NCBI GenBank assembly: GCA_963782985.1
Contig: CAWALU010000011.1
Coordinates: 62,001-126,000 of the forward strand
DNA: 64,000 nt
Source of the DNA: CAVSWT01 sp963782985
Lineage (GTDB): Bacteria > Bacteroidota > Ignavibacteria > Ignavibacteriales > Ignavibacteriaceae
Direction of reading: 5' to 3'
Positions 53,324-62,658 of this stretch are shown one piece after another. The position numbers and the translations under genes were made by a program. The first letter of the stretch is position 1; every line of letters starts with the position of its first letter. Below the pieces are notes generated by a model. It was not told where the DNA came from. It ran no database searches and saw only the letters and a list, made by a program, of their open reading frames with translations.

Positions 53324-55405
53324 ATGATGAAATCATACTTACACAAAATATTAATATTTATTTTCCTATTAACCTGTTTTACCTTAGCTCAAAAAAAGCC
53401 TTTTACTATTGATGATTTATATAAAGTTAAAAATGTGGATAATCCTGTTCTCTCATCTTCCGAAAATAAAATTGCTTTTACGGTAACCGATTACAATTTG
53501 AATGAAGGTAAAAGCAGCGCCGGTATTTTTATAATCGATAATGATGGAAATGAAATAACAAATATCGGCGATGAGAAAAAAACATTTAGCAAACCAATGT
53601 GGTCGCCGGATGATAATACTTTATATTTTATTAATAGCTCGCAGCTTTATTCTTATAATTTTGAATCAAAGCAAACTAAACAATTGACAAATTGGGCAAT
53701 GGGTATTTCGGCTCCCATACTTTCCCCCGATGGAAATTACGTTGCATTTACAACTGACATTTATCCCGAATGCGGAATTGATAATGAGTGTAATAAAAAT
53801 ACTGACAGCTCTGCAATAAAAGGTCCCATTCAAGCTTACATTGCCGATGCGCTTTTGTACAGGCATTGGACAAAATATAATAGAGAAAAAGAATATCATC
53901 TTTTTATTTATGATATTAAAAATAATTCTTATCGCGATCTGGCTAAAAGCGAATGGCTTTCTGATGAATATAAATTGGGCGGAGATGCAAAGTATAGTTT
54001 TTCACCCGACAGCAAAGAACTGTGTTTTATTTCCAGCCCCGAAAAAAATCTTGCCGCGTCTACTAACGGCGATTTATATACAATCTCAATAAGCGGCGGA
54101 ACTCCCGTTAATATTACTTCTTCAAATAAATCATGGGACGGATCTCCAAATTATTCTCCTGATGGGAAATACATCGCATACAGGTTACAAGAAGTTCCTG
54201 ACTTTGAAGCTGATAGATATCGTCTTGCAATTTATGATCGAGCTTCAAAGCAATCTAAAATATTAACTGAGCCATTTGATTATGATGCAGATAATTTGGA
54301 ATGGGGAAGCGATTCTAAAACAATTTACTTCACCGCTGAAGTTGAAGGCTACCAGCCAATTTATAGCGTTAATATTAATTCGTTAAAAATTTCTGAAGTA
54401 AGCGAGAAGCTATCAATTTTTAATTATGATGTTTCACCGAAAAATAATTCTATAGTTTATAATGCGCGAACTGTAGCAAAACCCGGCGAGATTTATAAAT
54501 TAGATTTAGCATCCAAAGAAAGTAAACAGCTTACGTTTTTCAATAAACAATTATTAAGCGAAGTTGATTTTCGCTCCGCAGAGCAAATGTGGGTTGAAGG
54601 CGCTGATGGAATAAAAGTTCAAGTGTTTATTGTAAAGCCGCACAATTTTGATGAGACAAAAAAATATCCATTAATATTAAATGTTCACGGCGGACCTCAA
54701 AGCCAGTGGATGGATTCATTCAGAGGCGATTGGCAAATTTACCCGGGCGCCGGTTACATTGTTGCTTTTCCTAATCCTCACGGCTCAAAAGGATTCGGAC
54801 AAGAATATACGAATGAAATTTCAAGAGATTGGGGCGGTAAAGTTTTTGAAGATTTAATGAAAGTTACTGATGCGCTTGAGCAGCTTCCTTATGTTGATAC
54901 TGCAAGAGTCGGCGCTATGGGCTGGTCTTTCGGCGGTTATATGATGAACTGGTTTCAGGCAAAAACTAAAAGATTTAAATGTCTCGCTTCAATGATGGGA
55001 ATTTTTGATTTGGAATCTATGTGGGGCGCGACAGAAGAATTATGGTTTGTTAATTGGGACTTAGGCGGCGCGCCTTGGATGTCGGATGATTATAAAAAAT
55101 ATTCGCCTTCAAATTATGCTAAAGATTTTTCTACTCCAACATTAATAATTACAGGTGAAAAAGATTACCGTGTTTCTTACACTCAAAGCGTTCAATATTT
55201 TACTACGCTTCAAACTTTAGGAATCGATTCCAGATTAATAATATTTCCAAATGACGGACATTGGCCCAACAACGTTAAATCAATGCCGCTTTATTATAAC
55301 GCTCATCTGGAATGGTTTCACAAATATTTGGGCGGCGGCAACGCGCCTTATGATTCAAAAGAAATGATAAAGAATTTGGAGTTTTCTAAGAACGAAAATC
55401 AATAA
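53324..55405 (+). CDS. Secreted S9 family prolyl oligopeptidase-type peptidase
   Basis: The 693-residue protein has a signal peptide (MMKSYLHKILIFIFLLTCFT, cut near LAQ), an N-terminal beta-propeller (about 30-420; PMWSPDDNTLYFI, PILSPDGNYVAFT and PNYSPDGKYIAYR are propeller strands), and an alpha/beta hydrolase domain. The triad is Ser535 in GWSFGGYMMNW, Asp614 in ITGEKDYRV and His646 in FPNDGHWPNN. The oxyanion region is NVHGGPQSQWMDSF. It resembles dipeptidyl or acylaminoacyl peptidases that degrade peptides in the periplasm. Either of two adjacent ATGs could start it; the second fits AAAAGG spacing better. Confidence 0.94.
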   Translation: MMKSYLHKILIFIFLLTCFTLAQKKPFTIDDLYKVKNVDNPVLSSSENKIAFTVTDYNLNEGKSSAGIFIIDNDGNEITNIGDEKKTFSKPMWSPDDNTLYFINSSQLYSYNFESKQTKQLTNWAMGISAPILSPDGNYVAFTTDIYPECGIDNECNKNTDSSAIKGPIQAYIADALLYRHWTKYNREKEYHLFIYDIKNNSYRDLAKSEWLSDEYKLGGDAKYSFSPDSKELCFISSPEKNLAASTNGDLYTISISGGTPVNITSSNKSWDGSPNYSPDGKYIAYRLQEVPDFEADRYRLAIYDRASKQSKILTEPFDYDADNLEWGSDSKTIYFTAEVEGYQPIYSVNINSLKISEVSEKLSIFNYDVSPKNNSIVYNARTVAKPGEIYKLDLASKESKQLTFFNKQLLSEVDFRSAEQMWVEGADGIKVQVFIVKPHNFDETKKYPLILNVHGGPQSQWMDSFRGDWQIYPGAGYIVAFPNPHGSKGFGQEYTNEISRDWGGKVFEDLMKVTDALEQLPYVDTARVGAMGWSFGGYMMNWFQAKTKRFKCLASMMGIFDLESMWGATEELWFVNWDLGGAPWMSDDYKKYSPSNYAKDFSTPTLIITGEKDYRVSYTQSVQYFTTLQTLGIDSRLIIFPNDGHWPNNVKSMPLYYNAHLEWFHKYLGGGNAPYDSKEMIKNLEFSKNENQ

Positions 55406-55443
55406 AATATAATTGAATTTTTTGGTAGAATTATAATCCGAAA

Positions 55444-55755
55444 TTAATTATTGTGGATTTTATAATTTATTATTTCAAATCTTTTTTTAGGAAGGGAATT
55501 CAAATTATTAATAACTTCAATTCGATTATTGTTTTCAAAATCATTGGCGCGGTTTGAAATTCTACTATTAATATTTTGGCGCTCATTTTCAATTTTAATC
55601 CGCTGAAGTTTATGTTTTGAATCAACATGAAAAAAATCATTTTGCAAATTACTTTTTTCTTTTAATTTCAATGATAAAAATGAAATTGTAAGTAGAATAA
55701 ACGAAAGGAACATTATTAAAGTAACTACCGAAAATATAATTTGAATTAATTCCAT
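55444..55755 (-). CDS. Small membrane-anchored hypothetical protein
   Basis: The 103-residue frame starts MELIQIIFSVVTLIMFLSFI with one membrane helix (about 4-30). A polar, Asn/Lys/Arg-rich tail follows that looks helical (KLQRIKIENERQNINSRISN). I recognise no family. It runs opposite to both neighbours. The ribosome binding site is weak (GAGGCTGAG before ATG), so the call is moderate. Confidence 0.45.
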   Translation of the reverse strand: MELIQIIFSVVTLIMFLSFILLTISFLSLKLKEKSNLQNDFFHVDSKHKLQRIKIENERQNINSRISNRANDFENNNRIEVINNLNSLPKKRFEIINYKIHNN

Positions 55756-56005
55756 CTCAGCCTCAGTTTAGTTTCCTTATAAAATTCAATTCTTATTCCA
55801 AAAGGAAATTGATTGAATTTTATCTAAAAACTCACAATTGACTTTATTAAAATGAGATATTAAAGATCATTTCAATTTGTTTGATATCATAAACTAATTA
55901 CCAATTTTTTGATTTCTACAAATTCTTAGATAATTTATCTGTATATTTTATAAAGAGTTATGTATCTGTAACTTTTTTTTATTTAATAAAAATTCAGGTG
56001 AAAAC

Positions 56006-56305
56006 ATGACAAAGGCAGATATAGTTGATAAAGTTGCCGGCGGAACAGGATTAACAAAATTAGAAACTGAAGCAATAATTGAAGGCTTTTTTAAAACTGT
56101 AATTGAAGCGTTAAAAGATGGCAACGGAATAGAAATTAGAGGATTTGGTAGCTATAAGGTTAAAAAGAAAAATGCTCGTCAAGCAAGAAATCCTAAAACA
56201 GGCGAAAAAGTTTTTGTGCCTGAACACTTTATTCCAACTTTTAAATTTTCAAAAGACTTTAAAGATTTAGTGGATAAAGGAATGAAAGAGAAAGAAAATA
56301 ATTGA
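56006..56305 (+). CDS. HU/IHF family DNA-binding protein
   Basis: The 99-residue histone-like protein starts MTKADIVDKVAGGTGLTK and has the DNA-binding arm GSYKVKKKNARQARNPKTGE followed by FKFSKDFKDLV. It bends and packs DNA as a dimer. AGGTGA lies before ATG 56006. It shares bases with the start of the next gene (TGATG). The upstream gap of 250 bp is AT-rich and probably contains its promoter. Confidence 0.95.
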   Translation: MTKADIVDKVAGGTGLTKLETEAIIEGFFKTVIEALKDGNGIEIRGFGSYKVKKKNARQARNPKTGEKVFVPEHFIPTFKFSKDFKDLVDKGMKEKENN

Positions 56306-57057
56306 TGTCAAAATTTTGTCCGGCATGTGGAATTAAGTTAGATGGAAATTTTAAATTTTGCCCAAATTGCGGCGCTGATTTAGGGAATGTAAAAAGCGAA
56401 TCTTTAAAGCAAAAGAAAAATATTAAACCGTCCCAAAAACAATTTAAAGCTTCGGCGGTGTCTCATCCAAATAAGGAAAAACAACTGGACGTTAAAACAA
56501 TTGTAATTATTATTTTAAGTTTACTGCTGCTTGCGGTTGTTATTCTTTACGGTTCGGGAGTTTTTGACTCACACGAAACAACTGTAACAAATACAATTGT
56601 TCCAAACCAAAATCAAAATCAAAACTTAAATCAAAACTCTAATATTGATCTCACCAATCTCAATAAAATAAATGAGCTTGAGAATCAGGTAAAAGCAAAT
56701 CCAAGTAATAAACAGGCTTTGCTACAACTTGCGCATTTAAAAAACGACGCCGGTTTATATGATAAAGCTATTGAAAATTATAAAGAATATTTAAAATCAA
56801 ATCCATCCGATGCTGACGCAAGAATTGATATGGGTGTTTGTTATTATAATTTGAAAGATTATAGCGCGGCAATTTCTGAAATGAAAAAAGCTCTGGAATA
56901 TAAACCTAAACATCAGATAGGGCATTTGAACTTAGGAATTGTTAACTTAGGGGCTGGAAATATGGAAGAATCTAAAAAATGGCTTCAGAAAGCTGTAGAT
57001 ATCGACCCAAATTCTGAAGTAGGACAAAGAGCAAAAGAATTATTAAAATCTCATTAA
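56305..57057 (+). CDS. Zinc-ribbon, single-helix TPR protein
   Basis: The 250-residue protein begins MSKFCPACGIKLDGNFKF and has a zinc ribbon with four Cys (5, 8, 19, 22). It then has a basic linker, one membrane helix (about 70-90, IVIIILSLLLLAVVILYG), an Asn/Gln-rich spacer and three TPR repeats (about 120-250; ALLQLAHLKNDAGLYDKAIE, ARIDMGVCYYNLKDYSAAIS, GHLNLGIVNLGAGNMEESKK). The ribbon faces the cytosol and the TPRs the periplasm if the orientation is N-in. A protein-protein adaptor role is likely; partners are unknown. ATG 56305 overlaps the HU stop. Confidence 0.85.
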   Translation: MSKFCPACGIKLDGNFKFCPNCGADLGNVKSESLKQKKNIKPSQKQFKASAVSHPNKEKQLDVKTIVIIILSLLLLAVVILYGSGVFDSHETTVTNTIVPNQNQNQNLNQNSNIDLTNLNKINELENQVKANPSNKQALLQLAHLKNDAGLYDKAIENYKEYLKSNPSDADARIDMGVCYYNLKDYSAAISEMKKALEYKPKHQIGHLNLGIVNLGAGNMEESKKWLQKAVDIDPNSEVGQRAKELLKSH

Positions 57058-57077
57058 AATATAAATAGGAGGTAACC

Positions 57078-57173
57078 ATGCCTTGCGGAAAAAAACGCAA
57101 ACGACATAAAATGTCAACGCACAAAAGAAAAAAAAGATTACGTAAAAATAGACATAAGAAAAAACTTAGATAA
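57078..57173 (+). CDS. Small basic AURKAIP1/COX24-domain protein, ribosome-associated
   Basis: A 31-residue gene. It encodes MPCGKKRKRHKMSTHKRKKR followed by LRKNRHKKKLR, almost only Lys, Arg and His. This is the short AURKAIP1/COX24 (mS38-like) domain protein of Bacteroidota, related to a small-subunit ribosomal protein in other bacteria. A perfect GGAGG lies eight bases before the ATG. A terminator follows. Confidence 0.85.
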   Translation: MPCGKKRKRHKMSTHKRKKRLRKNRHKKKLR

Positions 57174-57196
57174 TCTTTTAATTTTTTTTGAAGATT

Positions 57197-57238
57197 AAAT
57201 GGTAAATGATATTTTAACGTTTACCATTTTTATTTTTT
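57197..57238 (+). terminator. Terminator after the small basic protein gene
   Basis: AAATGGTAAA pairs with TTTACCATTT over a 13-base loop and runs into TTATTTTTT, just before tRNA-Thr. Confidence 0.8.
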
Positions 57239-57241
57239 AAA

Positions 57242-57314
<73 letters not shown>

Positions 57315-57404
57315 CTCTTCATTTTAAAGCATTCCTTTCTCTATATCTCACCAAATAAAATATCGCGTAATCAAAAAAATATTATTAAAGTTGTAAGATT
57401 TTTC

Positions 57405-57460
57405 TTGACATTCGTTTAAATTTTCCATTATTTTGGGATGTGGTGGGTAATTGTGGTGAA
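57405..57460 (+). promoter_or_regulatory. Promoter and MraZ-box repeats before mraZ
   Basis: TTGACA at 57405-57410 is a good -35 box; 17 bases on lies TTATTT as a weak -10. Just after it three TGG-rich repeats stand at 10-bp steps: TTTTGGGATG, TGGTGGGTAA and TTGTGGTGAA (57431-57460). MraZ represses its own operon by binding such spaced TGGG/GTGG repeats, so this is a likely operator. Confidence 0.6.
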
Positions 57461-57483
57461 AAATACCAAATTAGGAAAAAACA

Positions 57484-57918
57484 GTGTTTAAAGGTCAATT
57501 TTCTTATTCGATAGATTCTAAAGGAAGAATTAGCATTCCAGCCAAACTGCGTAAACACGTCTCGCCCGAAGCTAACGATACTTTTGTAATGACACAAGGA
57601 ACAGCGGCATGTATTGATATTTATCCGCTCGATCAGTGGCAGCAATTTGAGGAGAAGTTGTTAAAGCTAAACCCCTTCAACCCGATGGAAGCAAAATTTA
57701 TAAGAATGATAATGCAGCATGCGTCAGACGATACATTGGATAATCAATCGCGAATTTTAATTCCGCAAAATTTAATTCAGTATGCAAAAATAGAAAATGA
57801 AGTTTTAATATTAGGCGCGTTAAAAAAAATTGAAGTTTGGAATCCAAAAATTTACGAAGAATATTTAAAACAATCTGATGAAAGCTACGAATCGATTGCA
57901 GCCAAAGTTATGGCTTAA
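57484..57918 (+). CDS. mraZ: Transcriptional regulator MraZ
   Basis: The 144-residue protein has two AbrB-like swapped-hairpin domains. The first is FKGQFSYSIDSKGRISIPAK at the N-terminus with the DSKGR motif. The second is near residues 78-100 (DNQSRILIPQNLIQYAKI). It starts with GTG 57484. It heads the division and cell-wall cluster and should repress it through the TGG repeats upstream. The rsmH start follows 4 bp after its stop. Confidence 0.95.
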   Translation: MFKGQFSYSIDSKGRISIPAKLRKHVSPEANDTFVMTQGTAACIDIYPLDQWQQFEEKLLKLNPFNPMEAKFIRMIMQHASDDTLDNQSRILIPQNLIQYAKIENEVLILGALKKIEVWNPKIYEEYLKQSDESYESIAAKVMA

Positions 57919-57922
57919 TTTA

Positions 57923-58870
57923 ATGGCAAGCGAGCATCATAATCCTGTATTGCTTAATGAAAGTTTAGAATATCTCATTACAAACAAATCAGGAAATTAT
58001 TTTGACGGAACGCTTGGATTCGGCGGTCATTCAACTGAGATATTGAATCGGGTTAATAATGACGCTTTGCTTTTTGCTACCGATGTAGATTTAACCGCAT
58101 TTAATTTTTCAAAACAAAAATTTGAAAATGATAAAAGGATAAAGCTTTATAATTGTAATTTTTCTCAAATAGATGTAATAGTTAAAATTGAATCGGCGGC
58201 ATTCGAGCTTCATTCAAATGAGTTCTTTGACGGTATTTTTTTAGATCTCGGAGTTTCATCTTTTCAGCTTGATAATCCTGAATCTGGCTTTACATATAGG
58301 AATGAAGCGAAGCTTGATTTGAGAATGGATAAATCAAAAGTTGTTAGCGCCGCTGATATTATTAATTCTTTTTCCGAAGAAGATATTGCAAATATTATTT
58401 ATCAATACGGCGAAGAAAAAAATTCAAGAAAGATTGCTTCCAGAATTTGTGAATTTAGAAGACATAAAAAAATTGAAACAACAGTTGAACTGAACAAAAT
58501 TATTTCGGACATAACGCCGCAGAAATATCAAATTAAAACTTTGTCAAGAGTGTTTCAGGCTTTGCGTATTTACGTGAATGACGAGTTGGATGTATTAAAA
58601 ATATTTTTAGAAAAATCTGTGAATCTATTAAAGTCCGGCGGGAGGATTGTAATTATTTCTTACCATTCATTGGAAGATAGAATTGTTAAAGAGCAGTTTA
58701 AATACGAAACTCTTGATTGTATTTGTCCGAAAGATTATCCGGTTTGTAAATGTGATAAGGAAAGGCGATTGAAAATTTTAACTAAAAAACCTGTTACTCC
58801 TTCATTAGCTGAAATTGAAAAAAATATTCGCTCGCGAAGCGCCAAACTTAGGGCTGCTGAAAGAATGTGA
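57923..58870 (+). CDS. rsmH: 16S rRNA m4C1402 methyltransferase
   Basis: The 315-residue enzyme has HHNPVLLNESLEYLI at the N-terminus, SAM motif GTLGFGGHSTEILNRV, FFDGIFLDLGVSSFQLDNPE and SGFTYRNEAKLDLRMD, then RIVIISYHSLEDRIVKEQF. It methylates N4 of C1402 in the decoding centre. I chose ATG 57923; an ATG 45 bases upstream lies inside mraZ and adds non-conserved residues. The stop overlaps the start of the FtsL-like gene. Confidence 0.96.
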   Translation: MASEHHNPVLLNESLEYLITNKSGNYFDGTLGFGGHSTEILNRVNNDALLFATDVDLTAFNFSKQKFENDKRIKLYNCNFSQIDVIVKIESAAFELHSNEFFDGIFLDLGVSSFQLDNPESGFTYRNEAKLDLRMDKSKVVSAADIINSFSEEDIANIIYQYGEEKNSRKIASRICEFRRHKKIETTVELNKIISDITPQKYQIKTLSRVFQALRIYVNDELDVLKIFLEKSVNLLKSGGRIVIISYHSLEDRIVKEQFKYETLDCICPKDYPVCKCDKERRLKILTKKPVTPSLAEIEKNIRSRSAKLRAAERM

Positions 58871-59196
58871 AAAAAAGTTCAAAACCTTTAATCGCATTTA
58901 TAATATTGTTTTTATTCACCGCTGCAGTTTTAGCGCTTGGTTATGTAAGCGTAAAATTAAAATGCGAAGTTACAACTAAACAGAAAGTTTTAACGGAAGA
59001 AAAATTAAACGCTAAAAAAAATACGAAGGTTAGTTTGATAGCAGAATATCAATATTATTCATCGGAAGATAGAATAGTTGAAATAGCAAAAAATCAATTA
59101 GGAATGATAAAACAAAATAATTCTTCAATTAAAATTGATGTAAGCAAAGAAAAGATTGATGAAATATCAAATATTTTAAATGAGATGTATGAGTAA
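58867..59196 (+). CDS. ftsL: FtsL-like bitopic division protein
   Basis: The 109-residue protein has one membrane helix (about 8-28, LIAFIILFLFTAAVLALGYV), a periplasmic coiled-coil-like part with KQKVLTEEKLNAKK, and the FtsL-like end SSEDRIVEIAKNQLGMIK. Position between rsmH and ftsI supports the call, since FtsL is poorly conserved. The start is GTG 58867 within the rsmH stop, and its end overlaps the start of ftsI. Confidence 0.85.
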   Translation: MKKSSKPLIAFIILFLFTAAVLALGYVSVKLKCEVTTKQKVLTEEKLNAKKNTKVSLIAEYQYYSSEDRIVEIAKNQLGMIKQNNSSIKIDVSKEKIDEISNILNEMYE

Positions 59197-61195
59197 TTCC
59201 AGAGCCATAGTTGTAATAATTTTGATCTTAGTTTTTTGCGCCGCCTTAATTGTTAAGCTGGTTGATATTCAAATTGTTAGAAGCGATGAAATGAAATTTT
59301 TTGCCGAACGTCAGCAAACGGCTGTAGAAAAAATTAAAGCGGATAGAGGATTAATATACGATAGGAATAATGTGCTGCTGGCGTATAATAGAAATGATAT
59401 TTCATTTTATGCTGATCTTCGAATGTTATCAAAAGAAAATAAAGATAGAATAGCAAAAAAGTTTTCTTCGGTATTTAAAAAACCCCAAGCTTATTATTCT
59501 TCTTTGCTAAAACAATCAGGCAGGACAATTTGCATTGAAAAAAAATCGCCCAGCGAAACAGCTTTACAATTAAAAGATTTTAAAGCGCGGGGATTTTTTT
59601 ATCGGAAAGAACCTTCGCGCATTTATTATTACGATAAATTAGCCTCTCATTTATTGGGTTACGTAAACAGCGAATTGAACGGCATAAACGGAATCGAAAA
59701 AACTTATGATAGTTTATTAACCGGCGAAGACGGCGCTCGTCTAATTGAAAGAGACGCTGTTGGCGATATGATTACAATTTCGGAGAAAGAAACAAAAGCC
59801 GCCATCCCGGGCGATAATATTTATTTAACAATTAATAGAAGCTATCAATCAATTTTAGAAGATGAACTTCAAAACGGAATTAAGGAGTTCGGCGGTACCT
59901 CTGCTGTCGGAATAATTATGGATCCTAACAATGGAGAAATATTAGCGCTTGCAAATCTTGGAGATTATAATCCGAATGAATATTGGAATTACAGCGACGA
60001 CGAAAGAAAGAACAGATCAATAACGGACACTTATGAACCGGGCTCAACATTTAAATCAATTTCAATGGCGGTTTTACTTAATGAAAATCTTTGTAAAGAA
60101 AATGAACTTCTTAATGTTGAAAACGGAAAGTATAAATTTAAAAGCGTTTATATATCGGATACTCATCAACATAATTATTTAACCGTAGACGGCGTTTTAG
60201 AACAGTCGAGCAATATCGGAATGGCAAAGTTGTCGCAAAGAATTGATGATAATAAATTTTATAAATATTTGCGCGGCTTTGGTTTCGGAAATTATTCAGC
60301 GTTGGAATTGCCTGGCGAAGCAAAAGGAGTTTTAAAAAAACCAAGTCGCTGGGGTTCAATAACAAAAGCGTTTATGTCTTATGGATATGGATTGTCTGTT
60401 ACGCCTTTGCAGCTTACAGCCGCATACTGTGCGCTTGTAAACGGCGGTTATTTGCTTCAACCGAAACTCGTTAAAAAAATTATTGGTTCAAATGGCGGAG
60501 AAATAATTAATTCTAAATCAAAAGAAATCCGACGAGTAATTTCAGAAAAAACTTCCGATAAAATTAAAAAGATGATGGTGAATGTTATTGAAAAGGGAAC
60601 CGGTAAAAACGCTAAGATGGATTATATAACCGCTGGAGGCAAAACTGGCACATCGCAAAAATTAATAAACGGCAGATATTCTAAATCGGAATATAATTCT
60701 TCTTTCATAGGATTTTTTCCCGCTGATAATCCTAAGATAATTTGTTTTGTGCTTGTGAATTCTCCGTCGGTTGGCAAGTACGGAGGAATGGTTGCCGCTC
60801 CAATTTTTAAAAATATATCAACTCGAATTATTAATGCCGACCCTGACATTTTTCAGAATCATTTTAAAAATGATGGCGATCAAAATTTTGAATTTAAAAC
60901 TGTTGACTTAAAGGAATTTGATAATAAACAAAATGTAAAAATAGTTCATGCTGATCAGGAAGTTGCCAAACAATTAAATGAAAAGGATTTAATTAATATT
61001 AAAAATATGCCCGATCTTTCAAATTATTCTTTAAGAGATGCAATTTTAATTTTAACTAAACTGGGAATTAATTATAAAGTTAAAGGCTCCGGAAAAGTAA
61101 TTGCGCAGACGCTTTCGCCGGGAAATAAAATTGATAAAAGTAAGATCTGCACTTTAACTTGTGAAAACAATAACGGCGGAGCAAAAATTTATTAA
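59180..61195 (+). CDS. ftsI: Septal peptidoglycan transpeptidase (FtsI/PBP3-type) with PASTA domain
   Basis: The 671-residue class B penicillin-binding protein has an N-terminal helix (about 9-28), a dimerisation domain and a transpeptidase domain. Active-site motifs are S289-TFK292 (PGSTFKSI), S343-SN and K488-TGT, counted from ATG 59180. A C-terminal PASTA domain (MPDLSNYSLRDAILILTKLG) is present, as in SpoVD and many Bacteroidota FtsI. ATG 59189 is an equally possible start. It cross-links septal wall and overlaps ftsL at one end and murE at the other. Confidence 0.94.
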   Translation: MRCMSNSRAIVVIILILVFCAALIVKLVDIQIVRSDEMKFFAERQQTAVEKIKADRGLIYDRNNVLLAYNRNDISFYADLRMLSKENKDRIAKKFSSVFKKPQAYYSSLLKQSGRTICIEKKSPSETALQLKDFKARGFFYRKEPSRIYYYDKLASHLLGYVNSELNGINGIEKTYDSLLTGEDGARLIERDAVGDMITISEKETKAAIPGDNIYLTINRSYQSILEDELQNGIKEFGGTSAVGIIMDPNNGEILALANLGDYNPNEYWNYSDDERKNRSITDTYEPGSTFKSISMAVLLNENLCKENELLNVENGKYKFKSVYISDTHQHNYLTVDGVLEQSSNIGMAKLSQRIDDNKFYKYLRGFGFGNYSALELPGEAKGVLKKPSRWGSITKAFMSYGYGLSVTPLQLTAAYCALVNGGYLLQPKLVKKIIGSNGGEIINSKSKEIRRVISEKTSDKIKKMMVNVIEKGTGKNAKMDYITAGGKTGTSQKLINGRYSKSEYNSSFIGFFPADNPKIICFVLVNSPSVGKYGGMVAAPIFKNISTRIINADPDIFQNHFKNDGDQNFEFKTVDLKEFDNKQNVKIVHADQEVAKQLNEKDLINIKNMPDLSNYSLRDAILILTKLGINYKVKGSGKVIAQTLSPGNKIDKSKICTLTCENNNGGAKIY

Positions 61196-62658
61196 TGGAA
61201 TTAACCGAATTAATAAATAGCGTAAAAGTTATAAGCGCAATTGGAGAAATTCAGCGGCAAGATGTAGCCAGCATTGTTTATGATTCAAGAAAAGTTGAAA
61301 AAAATTCTGTGTTTGTTGCTATCAAAGGTTTTACTACCGACGGACATAAATTTATTTTGCAGGCTTTAAGCAAAGGCGCTATCGCGATAATACTTGAAGA
61401 TAATTTTGCCGTACCTGATGAAATTTTTATTCATCAAAAAGCCGCAAAAATTTTAGTGCATAACAGCAGAGCCGCATTAGCGGAAATATCAAATTATTTT
61501 TATAAAGAACCGTCAAAAAAATTAAAGCTGATAGGCATAACCGGAACGAACGGAAAAACAACAACTTCATATTTCATCAAAAATATTTTTGAAGAAGCAG
61601 GTTTTAAAACAGGAATGATCGGAACAATTTCAAATTTCATAGGAAGCAAAGAAATTAAATCGACTTTAACTACGCCCGAAGCAAACGATTTAAATTTATT
61701 TTTTAACGAAATGCTTAATGAAGGCTGCAGCCACGCAGTAATGGAGGTTTCGTCTCATTCGCTGGTACTAAACCGGGTGAGTAATTTAACGTTCAGCGCG
61801 GCGGTTTTTACTAATATAACTTCAGATCATCTTGATTTCCATAAAGATTTTGATAGCTACTTAAAAGCAAAAAAAATTTTATTTGACAATCTGAGTGTTT
61901 CTGCATTTGGTGTTTACAATGCGGATGAAAATAATAGCACGCGTCTTATTCAAAATTCTATGGCGCGTTTTCATTCTTATGGGAAGGCATCAAATGCAGA
62001 TTTTATTTTAAGCGATGTTAACTATGATTTGAGTGGAACTAATTTTCAACTCGCATATCATAATGAAAGTTATCCGGTTTCAACTTCGCTGGTGGGCGAG
62101 TTTAACGCTTATAATGCCGCCGCAGCAATAGCCGTTACCGTTTTACTCGGCGTAAATTTTAAAACAGCAATTGAAGGAATAAAAAATACAAAGCAAGTGC
62201 CGGGCAGATTTGAAATAGTAGGAGAGAATAATAAAAAAGTAATTGTGGATTATTCCCATACTTCCGACAGTCTGGAAAAGGCTCTGCAAGCGGTTCATAA
62301 AATTGTAAAAAAATCTGTTCCCGTTTATACTGTATTTGGCTGCGGCGGAAATAGAGATAAAACCAAGCGCCCAATTATGGGGAAGATTGCTTCTGATTTA
62401 AGCGATAAAATTTTTATTACGTCGGATAATCCAAGAAGCGAAGACCCGTCTAAAATTATTAATGACATAAAATCCGGCATTACAAAAAATAATGTTGAAG
62501 TAATTGAAAACAGAGAAGAAGCAATAAAATCAGCTATTCAAAACGCCGAGGATGACGCCGTAATTTTAATTGCCGGCAAAGGTCATGAAGATTATCAGGA
62601 AATAAATGGAGTCAGATTTCATTTTTCAGATAAGGAAATTGCTCAAAAATATTTATGA
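61195..62658 (+). CDS. murE: UDP-MurNAc-tripeptide synthetase, meso-DAP type
   Basis: The 487-residue Mur ligase has the ATP loop GITGTNGKTTTSYF (about 116-129), MEVSSHSLVLNRV and TSDHLDFHKDFDSYLKAK in the central domain, and the specificity motif DNPR at 411-414 that selects meso-diaminopimelate over lysine. It adds the third residue of the stem peptide. The start overlaps the ftsI stop (TAATG), and its stop overlaps murF (ATGA). Confidence 0.96.
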   Translation: MELTELINSVKVISAIGEIQRQDVASIVYDSRKVEKNSVFVAIKGFTTDGHKFILQALSKGAIAIILEDNFAVPDEIFIHQKAAKILVHNSRAALAEISNYFYKEPSKKLKLIGITGTNGKTTTSYFIKNIFEEAGFKTGMIGTISNFIGSKEIKSTLTTPEANDLNLFFNEMLNEGCSHAVMEVSSHSLVLNRVSNLTFSAAVFTNITSDHLDFHKDFDSYLKAKKILFDNLSVSAFGVYNADENNSTRLIQNSMARFHSYGKASNADFILSDVNYDLSGTNFQLAYHNESYPVSTSLVGEFNAYNAAAAIAVTVLLGVNFKTAIEGIKNTKQVPGRFEIVGENNKKVIVDYSHTSDSLEKALQAVHKIVKKSVPVYTVFGCGGNRDKTKRPIMGKIASDLSDKIFITSDNPRSEDPSKIINDIKSGITKNNVEVIENREEAIKSAIQNAEDDAVILIAGKGHEDYQEINGVRFHFSDKEIAQKYL

